A DNA stretch of 19,368 bases from DASYRM01 sp035646375 (GTDB lineage: Bacteria; Acidobacteriota; Vicinamibacteria; Vicinamibacterales; UBA2999): contig DASRPM010000212.1 in assembly GCA_035646375.1 (NCBI GenBank), positions 1 through 19,368 of the forward strand. The letters run 5' to 3'. A model generated the notes under the pieces. It saw only the letters and a list, made by a program, of their open reading frames with translations, was not told where the DNA came from and made no database searches. Both the position numbers and the translations under genes were made by a program. Below, one piece after another: positions 1 through 7,198 of this stretch; position 1 is the first letter of the stretch; the number at the start of each line of letters is the position of its first letter.

Positions 1-498
1 AACGCCTACGGCCTCGCGTATCACCCGGAGAGCGGCGAGCTCTGGGAGTCCGAGATCGGCCCGCTCGGCGGCGACGAGGTGAACATCCTGAAGGCGGGCG
101 CCAACTACGGCTGGCCGCTCGTCTCGACGGGCCGGAACTACACCGGGACGCCGGTGTCGGATGTGCCGTGGCACCGCGAGGGGATGGAAGACGCGCGCAT
201 GTCCTGGATCCCGTCGATCAGCCCGTCGGGCCTGATCTTCTACACGGGGGATCGGTTCAAGGGCTGGAAGGGGAGCGCGTTCCTCGGCGCCCTGAACGGG
301 AAGGCGCTGTGGCGCGTGTCGTTCAACAATCCGAAGCCGCAGCAGGCGGAGCAGCGCGAAGTGCTGCTGACCTCGCTCGGTGTTCGCGTGCGCGACGTGC
401 AGCAGGGGCCCGACGGCAACCTCTACATCGCGACCGAGCTCGCATCCGGAGGCGTGGCGCCCACCGGCACGGTGCTGCGGATCGAACCAGCACCCTGA
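1..498 (+). CDS. PQQ-dependent sugar dehydrogenase, C-terminal part (5' end outside window)
   Basis: The reading frame is open from base 1 to TGA at 496-498, giving 165 residues of the C-terminal part of a soluble glucose/sorbosone dehydrogenase-type beta-propeller (GSDH family, like aldose sugar dehydrogenase YliI). Visible family signatures are NAYGLAYHPESGELWESEIGP, followed by GGDEVNIL, the ANYGWPLVSTGRNY stretch, SISPSGLIFYTGDRF, and the closing VQQGPDGNLYIATE. Family members oxidise sugars in the periplasm with PQQ as cofactor. The common 'E.GP.GGDE.N' segment is present, but the usual histidine just before GP is absent (SEIGP). The methionine at 79 is internal, since homology runs upstream of it. 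The signal peptide and promoter are not in the window. The opposed heptad arrays at 501-595 follow the stop at once. Confidence 0.88.
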   Translation, partial: NAYGLAYHPESGELWESEIGPLGGDEVNILKAGANYGWPLVSTGRNYTGTPVSDVPWHREGMEDARMSWIPSISPSGLIFYTGDRFKGWKGSAFLGALNGKALWRVSFNNPKPQQAEQREVLLTSLGVRVRDVQQGPDGNLYIATELASGGVAPTGTVLRIEPAP

Positions 499-500
499 GA

Positions 501-595
501 GCCTTTAGCCTCTCGCCTCTAGCCTCTGGGTACTACTCTTGTTTGTCGGGAAGCTCTTGCTAGAGGCCAAAGGCTAGAGGCCAGAGGCTAGAGGC
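501..595. repeat. Opposed heptad arrays (GCCTYTN x4 / NARAGGC x5) forming an inverted repeat
   Basis: Bases 501-528 are four 7-nt units of the form GCCTYTN. Bases 561-595 are five 7-nt units of the complementary form (TAGAGGC, CAAAGGC, TAGAGGC, CAGAGGC, TAGAGGC). The 15 bases at 515-529 are the exact reverse complement of 581-595, so a stem with a 51-nt loop is possible. The pair lies 2 nt after the stop of the sugar dehydrogenase gene. It could end or stabilise that transcript, but no T-tract follows, so I do not call it a terminator. Confidence 0.85.
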
Positions 596-600
596 TCCCT

Positions 601-620
601 CATACCCAAACCGAGGTAGC
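601..620 (+). promoter_or_regulatory. TACC-N8-GGTA dyad (site A) upstream of the triple-SnoaL gene
   Basis: The core at 603-618 reads TACCCAAACCGAGGTA. On the opposite strand, 601-620 reads GCTACCTCGGTTTGGGTATG, which matches site B (9237-9256) at 16 of 20 bases. The core ends 28 nt before a TACAAT -10 candidate at 647-652, five bases further than the 23 nt at other sites. I read it as an operator or activator site for the SnoaL/CHEG unit; the binding protein is unknown. Confidence 0.55.
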
Positions 621-646
621 GGCGCGCGGCCGCTCACGCCGGGTCC

Positions 647-652
647 TACAAT
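647..652 (+). promoter_or_regulatory. -10 element TACAAT for the triple-SnoaL gene
   Basis: TACAAT, within CCTACAAT, lies 34 nt upstream of the GTG start at 686. No good -35 hexamer is found 16-18 nt upstream (GC-rich), which fits a promoter helped by a factor bound at site A. Confidence 0.5.
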
Positions 653-685
653 TGCGCGGCTCGTATGCGCGATTCTGGAGGCCTC

Positions 686-2647
686 GTGAGATCCCTTGTT
701 GTCGTTTTCCTTGCCGTCGCCGCTGTAGCGGCGCAGAGCCCAGTGCCGGCGGACCGCCTCGATCAGCTCGAGGCCGGCGTGCGTGGCGCCGAGGCGCTCC
801 GCGACGCGCGGCGCATCCAGCACGCCTACGCCCAGTATCTGGAGTTCGCGCTCTGGAACGACCTGGCGGATCTGTTCGCCGAGAACGGCACCGCGACCTA
901 CGGCACCGAGACCGTGACGGGCCGCGAGAAGCTGCGGCGCTTCTACATCGACACGCTGGGCAAGGGCCGCGTGGGGCTCGAGCCGGGGCAGTACATGCCG
1001 CACTTCGCGATGTCGCCCGTCATCACGATGGATCCCGACGGCCGCACCGTCCGTGGGCGCTGGCGCGTGATGACGATGATCGCCGCGCACGGCGTCTCGG
1101 CCACGTGGGAAGGCGGCATCTACGAGAACGAGTTCGTCCGCGAGAACGGCGTCTGGAAGATCGGCCGCCTCCACTACTACCCGGCGTGGAGCGGCAAGTA
1201 CGAGGACGCCGGCTGGGGTGAAACGCCGGAGGGTGCGCCGTATCACTACGACCCGAACCGTGCCGGCACGCCGCTGCCGGTGAGCGCGCGCGCGGCCTTC
1301 GCCTCGGCGCCCGCGCCTGGCGACGCGCGGACGCGCGTCGCCGATCTCGAGCGGCGGCTCGCGCGACTCGGCGACGAAGGCGAGCTGGTCCGCCTGCAGA
1401 ACGCCTACGGCTTCTACGTGGACAAGAAGCTGTGGGACGACGCTGCCGATCTGTTCGCCGCCGACGCGACGATGGAGATTGACCAGCAGGGTGTCTACGT
1501 GGGCCAGGCCCGCATCCGCAAGGCGATGGAGCTGGCCGGCCCGTCCGGCATCAAGACCGGTGAGCTGAACGACCGTGTGCAGCTGCAGCCGGTGGTGGAC
1601 GTGGCGGCCGACGGCCGCCGCGCGTGGATGCGCGGCTCCGAGCTGCGCATGACCGGCATGAACGGCGGCGCCTCGGAGCTCGGCCAGGGCATCTTCGAGA
1701 ACGAGTACGTGAAGGACGGCGGCGTGTGGAAGATCGCCGCGATGCGTGTCTTCGGACGGATGCGCACCGACTACGACAAGGGGCCGCAGTTCTCGCTGCC
1801 GCTCGACGGGCCGAGCGCCACGCTGGCGCCGGACCGCCCGCCCACGCAGAAGTACCAGGCGCATCCGGTGGTGTTCTATCCGCCCTTCCACTACGGGCAC
1901 CCGGTGACGGGAAAGCCCACTGCGCTTCCAGCTGGAGGCGCCGCGTCCGCGCCGCGCGCCGCGGGCCGAGCGACCGCGACGCCGACGGCGGCAGTCGCGC
2001 AGCCGCTGGACGCCCGCGTGGCGGCGGCCGAGCGCGCGCTCGATGTCGTGCTGGGTCGCGTCGGCGCCGAGAACGTGGCCGACGCCTACGGCTACTACAT
2101 CGACGACTTCAAGTGGGACAACACGGCCGACCTGTTCTCGACAGAGGGCTGGAAGGAGCTGTCGTATATCGGCGCCTACGTCGGCCGCGAGCGCGTGCGC
2201 GCCTCGATGAAGATGCGCTACGCGGACGGCCGCAAGCGCGGCGGCAACTTCCAGGCGCATCAGAAGACACAGCCGGTGATCACGCCGGCAGCCGACGGTC
2301 AGAGCGCGCGCATCCGGCTCCGGCTGGTGCAGCTTGGCGGCACGCCGGCCCGGGGTGGGTGGATCGGTGGCATCTATGAAAACGGCGTAGTGAAAGAGAA
2401 CGGCGTCTGGAAGCTGAGCGCCATGGATCTCGACTACGTCTATTCGGCCGACTACAAGGGCGGCTGGGCCAAGGTGGCGGGCGCCGAGAGCCGGCGCTAC
2501 GCGCCGGCGCCGAACTCGGTGCCGATCGCCCCGGATCGGCCGCTGCGCGGCGTCGTCTTCGCGCCGTACCCCGAGCGCGTCGAGACCGGCTTCCACTACA
2601 AGAACCCTGTCAGCGGCCGGATGCCGCCGGTGATGCTCCCGTGGTGA
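686..2647 (+). CDS. Secreted protein with three SnoaL/NTF2-like domains (paralogue 1)
   Basis: I chose GTG 686 because GGAGG at 677-681 sits 4 nt before it and the signal peptide then begins directly (VRSLVVVFLAVAAVAAQ). The in-frame ATG at 665 has no ribosome binding site. The 653-residue protein has three tandem SnoaL_4-type domains (about residues 24-175, 218-365 and 444-590). Each has a Tyr-rich helix ending in W-D/N-x-x-A-D-L-F and a strand of the type G-I-Y/F-E-N...NGVWK. Linkers end in HY...P-V-T/S-G. The central pocket histidine is present in domains 1 (H106) and 3 (H525), but domain 2 has Arg (R297). SnoaL-fold proteins include cyclases, dehydratases and non-enzymatic binders, so no substrate can be given. 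The stop overlaps the start of the CHEG gene, so the two are probably co-translated. A diverged paralogue with the same architecture lies at 7199-9202. Confidence 0.85.
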   Translation: MRSLVVVFLAVAAVAAQSPVPADRLDQLEAGVRGAEALRDARRIQHAYAQYLEFALWNDLADLFAENGTATYGTETVTGREKLRRFYIDTLGKGRVGLEPGQYMPHFAMSPVITMDPDGRTVRGRWRVMTMIAAHGVSATWEGGIYENEFVRENGVWKIGRLHYYPAWSGKYEDAGWGETPEGAPYHYDPNRAGTPLPVSARAAFASAPAPGDARTRVADLERRLARLGDEGELVRLQNAYGFYVDKKLWDDAADLFAADATMEIDQQGVYVGQARIRKAMELAGPSGIKTGELNDRVQLQPVVDVAADGRRAWMRGSELRMTGMNGGASELGQGIFENEYVKDGGVWKIAAMRVFGRMRTDYDKGPQFSLPLDGPSATLAPDRPPTQKYQAHPVVFYPPFHYGHPVTGKPTALPAGGAASAPRAAGRATATPTAAVAQPLDARVAAAERALDVVLGRVGAENVADAYGYYIDDFKWDNTADLFSTEGWKELSYIGAYVGRERVRASMKMRYADGRKRGGNFQAHQKTQPVITPAADGQSARIRLRLVQLGGTPARGGWIGGIYENGVVKENGVWKLSAMDLDYVYSADYKGGWAKVAGAESRRYAPAPNSVPIAPDRPLRGVVFAPYPERVETGFHYKNPVSGRMPPVMLPW

Positions 2648-3576
2648 CGACAGCGACGCGTATCGCTCTGACCCTCTGCGCCGTCACGGCATTGGCCGTG
2701 GCCTCGGCGCGCGCCCAACTGACGCCGCAGAGCGCGACGAACCACGCGGCCTCTGCCGTCAAGACGATGCCGTCCGCCGGGAAGTACGTGCCCGCGCGCA
2801 CGCCTGACGGGCAGCCCGACATCGAGGGCAAGTGGGTGAACTTCGACGAGACGCCGTTCGAGGCGAGCGGTCCGGGCCGGCGCCCGTCGGATATCAATCC
2901 GCCCGAGCATTGGGCGGATCACGGGAGCCCGGTGAGCGCGCGGCGGCGCTCCATGGTGGTGGATCCGCCGGACGGCCTGGTGCCGATCCTGCCGGCCGCT
3001 CTGGCGAAGCGCGACGACAACTTCGCGCGGATCGGCCAGGACTGGATCTACGAGACGCCGTGGGTCCGCTGCATCACGCGCGGGGTACCGGGCGGGATGT
3101 TTCCGGCCCAGTACAACAACGGCTACAGCATTCACCAGTCGCCGGGCTACGTGGTGATCGTCTACGAGATGATTCACGACGCCCGCGTCATCCCGCTCGA
3201 CGGGCGGCCGCACGTGGGCAACAGCCTCCGCACGTGGAACGGCGACGCGCGCGGCCGCTGGGAGGGCAACACGCTCGTCATCGAGACGAAGAACTACAAC
3301 GGCAAGGGCATGATTGCGACGAGCGCGGCGTCGGGGCGCGCGCGCGGGGTGGCCACGAGCGATCAGATGCAGGTGGTCGAGCGCATCACGCCGCTCGACA
3401 AGGACACCCTCAAGTACGAGGTCACCGTCACCGACCCGATGAACTTCGCCCGCTCGTGGTCCGTGATGATGCCGCTCAACCGCGACGAGGGGTACTTGAT
3501 GATCGAGTACGCCTGCCACGAGGGCAATTACGCGCTGCCCAACGAACTGCGCGGCTGGCGCGCCCTGAACCCGTAA
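2641..3576 (+). CDS. Secreted 'CHEG-motif' family protein (copy 1), function unknown
   Basis: The start is one of two tandem GTG codons (2641 or 2644); the second overlaps the upstream TGA as GTGA, a sign of translational coupling. A signal peptide ends near ASARAQ. The mature protein (311 residues counted from 2641) begins its conserved part with RTPDGQPDIEGKWVNFDETP, then MVVDPPDGLVP, WVRC (C144), EMIHDARVIPLDGRPH, NGDARGRWEGNTLVIETKNY, a beta-rich LKYEVTVTDP segment and YACHEGNYAL (C292, H293). I recognise this as a large family in Acidobacteriota, usually annotated hypothetical, and know no assigned function. The RWEGNTLVIE...YEVTVTDP pattern suggests an antiparallel beta-barrel, which is inference. 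Two more copies lie at 9259-10269 and 13451-14401. Confidence 0.82.
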   Translation: MVTTATRIALTLCAVTALAVASARAQLTPQSATNHAASAVKTMPSAGKYVPARTPDGQPDIEGKWVNFDETPFEASGPGRRPSDINPPEHWADHGSPVSARRRSMVVDPPDGLVPILPAALAKRDDNFARIGQDWIYETPWVRCITRGVPGGMFPAQYNNGYSIHQSPGYVVIVYEMIHDARVIPLDGRPHVGNSLRTWNGDARGRWEGNTLVIETKNYNGKGMIATSAASGRARGVATSDQMQVVERITPLDKDTLKYEVTVTDPMNFARSWSVMMPLNRDEGYLMIEYACHEGNYALPNELRGWRALNP

Positions 3577-3612
3577 GGCGGCGCAGAAGCAGGAGCCGTC
3601 ACAATTCGTGGC

Positions 3613-3618
3613 TACAAT
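3613..3618 (+). promoter_or_regulatory. -10 element TACAAT upstream of the RidA-like gene
   Basis: TACAAT, preceded by GC, lies 68 nt before the RidA-like start and 37 nt after the CHEG stop. It is the same hexamer as at 647-652. No convincing -35 is seen, and no TACC-N8-GGTA dyad is present here. Confidence 0.4.
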
Positions 3619-3634
3619 CCCGTGACGCGCCAAG

Positions 3635-3653
3635 GACGACGAAGAGCGTCGTC
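3635..3653 (+). other. Hairpin in the leader of the RidA-like gene
   Basis: GACGACG (3635-3641), loop AAGAG, CGTCGTC (3647-3653) forms a perfect 7-bp stem. It lies between the predicted -10 and the ribosome binding site at 3674-3680. There is no following T-tract, so it is not a normal terminator. It may affect mRNA stability or have no role. Confidence 0.4.
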
Positions 3654-3686
3654 TATATCAGCGGCGTGGCATCAAGGAGACATCAG

Positions 3687-4085
3687 ATGGCTACGACACG
3701 GGCTGTCAATCCCTGGCAATGGCAGGATCAGTTTGGATTCTCACAAGCAATCGAAGTGCGAGGAGCCGAGCGCGTGTTGTATTGCGCCGGTCAAACGTCC
3801 GTCGACGCCAACGGCGCTCCCCTGCACGCCGGTGACATGGCGGCGCAGATCAATCAGGCGCTGACCAACCTCGAAACGGTGTTGGGTCACGCCGGCCTCA
3901 CGCTCGCCAATGTGGTTCGCTTGAACTACTACACGCGGGATGTCGCGGCATTTCTCCAGGCTGGCTCCGCGTATGGTCCCCGCCTTCACGCCGCTGGCTG
4001 CCAACCGGCATCAACCTTGCTCGGTGTCGCCAGCCTGGCCTTCCCCGAACTCCTGGTGGAAATCGAAGCAACAGCCGTAGCGTAG
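3687..4085 (+). CDS. RidA/YjgF superfamily protein lacking the deaminase arginine
   Basis: The start ATG at 3687 is fixed by AAGGAGA at 3674-3680, 6 nt upstream. The 132-residue product is of normal length for the family. It has LYCAGQTSVDANG, INQALTNLETVLGHAGL, NVVRLNYYTRDVAAFL and the C-terminal LVEIEATAVA. Canonical RidA hydrolyses reactive enamines and imines released by PLP enzymes and needs the Arg in 'PARSC' (E. coli R105). Here the aligned segment reads QPASTLLGV, so Arg is replaced by Ser. It therefore belongs to another Rid subgroup and probably lacks classical 2-iminopropionate deaminase activity. It has no signal peptide. The TIGR03435 gene follows after 13 nt, and a PLP enzyme gene lies one gene further on. 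Confidence 0.88.
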   Translation: MATTRAVNPWQWQDQFGFSQAIEVRGAERVLYCAGQTSVDANGAPLHAGDMAAQINQALTNLETVLGHAGLTLANVVRLNYYTRDVAAFLQAGSAYGPRLHAAGCQPASTLLGVASLAFPELLVEIEATAVA

Positions 4086-4098
4086 GCTACGGCGGCAG

Positions 4099-4872
4099 AT
4101 GCTCTACTCTTGGGGCGTGAGACAGGCGCTGGGCGTCCTGACGCTCCTCGTCCACTGCGGTGTCTGTGGCCAGGCTCAGGCGCAGGAACCGCTGCCGACG
4201 TTTGAAGTCGCGACCGTCAGGGCGAGCGGTCCCACCAGTCCGCCGATCTCGATCCAACGCTTACCCGGCGGCCGCCTCGTCACGTCGAACACACCGCTCC
4301 CGATGCTCATCCAGTGGGCGTACCAGCTGGACGAAGGCCGTCTGTTCGGCGTGCCCAAGGGGCTCGACGCCATCCGCTTCGATGTCGTCGCGAAAGCGCC
4401 CGAGGAGGAACCGGCCGCCGGTCGAATGGCGTTGATGATGCGCGCGCTTCTGGCCGACCGGTTCAAACTCGTCGTTCATCACGAAACCAGAGAAGTGACC
4501 GCGTACACCCTCGTCGCCGATCCGGGCGGCGCGAAGGTGCGATCGTCGAGCCCCGGCGAGCCGGCAGATCCAAATCCATTCAGGATGAGTGAACCTGGAA
4601 GCCTCACCGGCAGGCGAGTGACGGCCGACATGCTGGCCACTGTGTTGTCGAACCAGCTTGGCCGGCCGGTGCGGAACACGACCGGCTTCCCGGGCAACTT
4701 CGACTTCGCGCTCCGATGGGCCCCGGATACGGCCACCACCACCATTGCCCAGGATCGTCCGTCGCTGTTCACGGCGATTCGGGAGCAGCTCGGATTCCGC
4801 CTGGTACTCCAGAAGATGGATCTCGACGTGATCGTGATCGATCACGTCGAGAGAACTCCCACCGACAATTGA
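4099..4872 (+). CDS. TIGR03435 family secreted protein
   Basis: The 257-residue product has an N-terminal signal sequence (LGVLTLLVHCGVCGQAQAQ) and the hallmarks of the TIGR03435 soil-associated family. These are FEVATVRASGP near residue 35, LIQWAYQLDEGRLFGVPKGL...RFDVVAKAP, MRALLADRFKLVVHHETREVTAYTLV, PVRNTTGFPGNFDFALRWAPD, and the end LFTAIREQLGFRLVLQKMDLDVIVIDHVERTPTDN. The family's role is unknown; it is highly duplicated in Acidobacteriota. ATG 4099 has no clear ribosome binding site. GTG 4117 is an alternative that would still leave a full signal peptide. It sits 13 nt after the RidA-like gene and 15 nt before the PLP enzyme gene, so all three are probably co-transcribed. Confidence 0.9.
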   Translation: MLYSWGVRQALGVLTLLVHCGVCGQAQAQEPLPTFEVATVRASGPTSPPISIQRLPGGRLVTSNTPLPMLIQWAYQLDEGRLFGVPKGLDAIRFDVVAKAPEEEPAAGRMALMMRALLADRFKLVVHHETREVTAYTLVADPGGAKVRSSSPGEPADPNPFRMSEPGSLTGRRVTADMLATVLSNQLGRPVRNTTGFPGNFDFALRWAPDTATTTIAQDRPSLFTAIREQLGFRLVLQKMDLDVIVIDHVERTPTDN

Positions 4873-4887
4873 GAACGCATCGGACGC

Positions 4888-6309
4888 ATGACGCGCAGGG
4901 CCGGCACACAAGAGACTGATTTGGTACTCGAACGAGCGGCCGGACTGGGGCGCGAGTTCGTGGCCGGACTGGCCGATCGGCCCGTGGGTCCGCCCGTCGC
5001 CGTCGAGACGCTGCGGCGAGCGCTCGGCGGTCCGCTCCGGGATGCAGGGGAGGATCCCCGCGCCGTTCTCGAGGCGCTCGCCCGCGGCGCCGATCCGGGC
5101 CTCGTCGCGTCGGCCGGTCCTCGCTACTTCGGCTTCGTGACCGGTGGCGCACTTCCCGCCGCACTCGGTGCCGACTGGCTGACCTCCGCGTGGGACCAGA
5201 ACGCGTGGACGTATGTCGCATCGCCGGCCGCTTCGGTGGTCGAGGAGACCGCGGGCCGCTGGATCGTCGAGCTGCTTGGGTTGCCGCCGTCCACCAGTGT
5301 GGGCTTCACGACCGGCGCCACCATGGCCCACTTCGCGGCGCTGGCGGCCGCCCGCAGCGCGGTGCTCGCGCGGTGCGGCTACGACGTGGAGGAGCAGGGC
5401 CTCGTGGGCGCGCCGGAGATCGCCCTCTTTGCCGGCGAGGCCGCGCACGCCACGATCCTCGCCGCGTTTCAGATGCTCGGTCTCGGCCGGGGTCGTGTCC
5501 GTCGCGTCGCCGCGGACGACGCAGGTCGCATGCGCCCCGACAGCCTGCGCCAGGCGCTGGCCGAGGTGCGGGGGCCGGCCATCGTCTGCGCGCAGGCTGG
5601 CGAGGTGAACACCGGCTGCTTCGATCCGCTCGACGAGATCGCGCCGCTCTGCCGTGAGCGCGGCGCGTGGCTCCATGTCGATGGCGCATTCGGCCTGTGG
5701 GCGGCCGCGTCACCCACCCTCCGCCATCTCGTCCGCGGGGTTGATGGCGCCGACTCCTGGACCGTCGACGGGCACAAATGGCTGAATGTCCCGTACGACT
5801 CGGGCTACGTGCTCGTGCGCGACGGCGCGGCCCTTCGCGCCGCGCTCAACGTCGGCGCGCCCTACTATCCGGATCCCGCGGCCGAGCGAGAGAACTTCCA
5901 CGTTGTGCCCGAGTCGTCGCGCCGGGCGCGGGGCTTTCCGACGTGGGCCGCCCTTCGCTCGCTGGGCCGGCACGGCGTCGCCGAGCTGGTCGAACGCAAT
6001 TGCGCGTTGGCCCGGCGCATGGCGGATACGCTGCGTGGCGCGGACGGGGTCAACGTTCTCAACGATGTGGTGCTGAATCAGGTGCTCGTGCGCTTCGAGT
6101 CGCGTTCGGCGGACGCCGACGCCTTCACCCGCGAGGTGATCCGTCGCATCCAGGCGGACGGCACCTGCTGGCTTGGCGGGACGACCTGGCGCGGCGGCGC
6201 CGCCGCGCGAATCTCCATCTCGAACGCGTCGACCACCGAGGCCGACGTCGATCGCTCCGCCGCGGCGATCCTCGCCTGCGTCCGTGCGGCAGCAGGGAAG
6301 CGGGCATGA
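4888..6309 (+). CDS. PLP-dependent group II decarboxylase-family (fold-type I) enzyme
   Basis: The 473-residue cytoplasmic protein belongs to the pyridoxal-dependent decarboxylase (glutamate/aromatic amino acid decarboxylase-like) family. Conserved elements are PRYFGFVTGGALPAALGADWL (substrate-side N-terminal region), VVEETAGRWIVELLGLP, GFTTGATMAHFAALAAAR (phosphate-binding area), and EAAHATI with H187, which stacks on the PLP ring in this family. HVDGAFGLWA carries D265, which pairs with the pyridine nitrogen, and DGHKWLNVPYD carries the Schiff-base lysine K297. All catalytic residues are present, so it should be active, but the substrate cannot be read from sequence. Other members are amino acid decarboxylases, aldolases or sulfinate-type lyases. 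Its stop overlaps the next start as ATGA. No good Shine-Dalgarno precedes ATG 4888. Confidence 0.88.
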   Translation: MTRRAGTQETDLVLERAAGLGREFVAGLADRPVGPPVAVETLRRALGGPLRDAGEDPRAVLEALARGADPGLVASAGPRYFGFVTGGALPAALGADWLTSAWDQNAWTYVASPAASVVEETAGRWIVELLGLPPSTSVGFTTGATMAHFAALAAARSAVLARCGYDVEEQGLVGAPEIALFAGEAAHATILAAFQMLGLGRGRVRRVAADDAGRMRPDSLRQALAEVRGPAIVCAQAGEVNTGCFDPLDEIAPLCRERGAWLHVDGAFGLWAAASPTLRHLVRGVDGADSWTVDGHKWLNVPYDSGYVLVRDGAALRAALNVGAPYYPDPAAERENFHVVPESSRRARGFPTWAALRSLGRHGVAELVERNCALARRMADTLRGADGVNVLNDVVLNQVLVRFESRSADADAFTREVIRRIQADGTCWLGGTTWRGGAAARISISNASTTEADVDRSAAAILACVRAAAGKRA

Positions 6310-6695
6310 AGAAGACAGGGTCCAAGACCAGCACGTCTCCGTCTCAATTGATCGACGCTCGAATCAAGGAGCTGGGCGACTGGCGGGGCGAGATGCTCGG
6401 CCGGCTTCGCGCGCTGGTCAAGGACGCTGATCCCGGCGTCGTCGAGGAGTGGAAGTGGAGCGTTCCGGTGTGGTCGCACGACGGCGTGATCTGCACCGGC
6501 GAGACGTACAAGGCGGTCGTCAAGATGACGTTCGCGAAGGGGGCGGCTCTGAAGGATCCGTCGGGCCTTTTCAATTCGAGCCTCGAGGGGAACACGCGGC
6601 GGGCCATCGACTTCCGCGAGGGCGACACGATCGACGAGAAGGCGTTGAAGGCTCTGGTTCGCGCCGCCGTGACGCTGAACAGATCCAAAGCCTGA
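6306..6695 (+). CDS. DUF1801 domain-containing protein
   Basis: The ATG at 6306 overlaps the upstream TGA (ATGA), so it is probably translationally coupled to the PLP enzyme. The 129-residue protein has a Lys/Ser/Thr-rich N-terminus and then a DUF1801 (YdhG-like) core: MLGRLRALVKDADPGVVEEWKW, VPVWSHDGVICTGETYKAVVKMTF, GLFNSSLEGNTRRAIDF, and a final helix IDEKALKALVRAAVTLN. The family is small and cytoplasmic with no proven enzymatic function. The conserved WKWSVPVW and F-x-K-G-A residues expected in the family are present. Confidence 0.85.
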   Translation: MKKTGSKTSTSPSQLIDARIKELGDWRGEMLGRLRALVKDADPGVVEEWKWSVPVWSHDGVICTGETYKAVVKMTFAKGAALKDPSGLFNSSLEGNTRRAIDFREGDTIDEKALKALVRAAVTLNRSKA

Positions 6696-6709
6696 AGCTA
6701 TTCCCCAGA

Positions 6710-7198
6710 ATGATCAGTCATGCCTGCGGCCGATTCTGCAGAATCCTCGCACTGGGGCTTTGCGCGGCAGGGTGTGGTCAGACGCGCTCGGCGCCTGAGG
6801 CCGCTCCTGTTCGCCTGCCGGCCAGCCTTGGGGGCGTTTCAGTCGGGGAGGACCAGGCGAGCGTCGTGCGGCGACTGGGTAAGCCGATTCGCGAGGTCGT
6901 CACCGGCGACGCGCTCGATCCACGGTTCGAGTATCCCGGCTTGGAAGTGGCGTTTGGGGAGGGCAGCGGCGTCGAGCACATTCGCAGTGCCGACGCCAAG
7001 TACTGCACATCGTCCGGCGTCTGCCCGGGCACATCCTTCGCGAACGCTGCGAGCAGGCTTGGACAGCCGATGTCGTCAATCGATCCGAGCTCGCACGGCG
7101 GTCGGTTCGATTACAGGACGAATCAAGATACCTGTTGGCTGGAAGTGAGGGTCGCGTCAAACGAGATCGAGTCGTTGGAAATCAACTGTCAGCCGTGA
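6710..7198 (+). CDS. Putative small lipoprotein with BamE/SmpA-like repeats
   Basis: From ATG 6710, 14 nt after the DUF1801 stop, 162 residues are encoded. The N-terminus MISHACGRFCRILALGLCAAGC has a charged start, a hydrophobic stretch and a plausible lipidation cysteine at residue 22, although the -3 position is Ala rather than Leu. The mature part has two motifs of the kind 'G-x-S...V-x-x-LG-x-P': GVSVGEDQASVVRRLGKPI and the later ASRLGQPM. These recall SmpA/BamE-like small lipoproteins, but similarity is too weak to name a function. Several cysteines (KYCTSSGVC, DTCWLEV, EINC) suggest disulfides, which fits export. An alternative reading is a plain hypothetical exported protein. Its stop abuts the stop of the convergent SnoaL gene with no gap. 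Confidence 0.7.
   Translation: MISHACGRFCRILALGLCAAGCGQTRSAPEAAPVRLPASLGGVSVGEDQASVVRRLGKPIREVVTGDALDPRFEYPGLEVAFGEGSGVEHIRSADAKYCTSSGVCPGTSFANAASRLGQPMSSIDPSSHGGRFDYRTNQDTCWLEVRVASNEIESLEINCQP

Noticed and set aside
501..595. CRISPR array or Rho-independent terminator
   Set aside because: Units are 7 nt without spacers, so not CRISPR. The possible stem has a 51-nt loop and no T-tract, so not a standard terminator.
560..2596. 678-residue open frame on the minus strand opposite the triple-SnoaL gene
   Set aside because: It is Arg/His/Ala-rich with no recognisable domain and no signal or ribosome binding site, while the plus frame encodes three clear SnoaL domains. Long antisense frames are expected in GC-rich DNA.
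686..2647. Polyketide cyclase gene of a biosynthetic cluster
   Set aside because: SnoaL-like folds occur in many contexts, the protein is exported with three domains, and no synthase or tailoring genes of a biosynthetic cluster are present.
2832..4085. Long frame fusing an upstream segment to the RidA-like protein
   Set aside because: The upstream part is an out-of-frame shadow of CHEG copy 1. The true RidA-like start at 3687 has a strong ribosome binding site and the family's normal length.
4261..5676. 471-residue minus-strand open frame opposite the TIGR03435 and PLP enzyme genes
   Set aside because: Both plus-strand genes have diagnostic motifs and catalytic residues. The minus frame crosses their boundary and has none.
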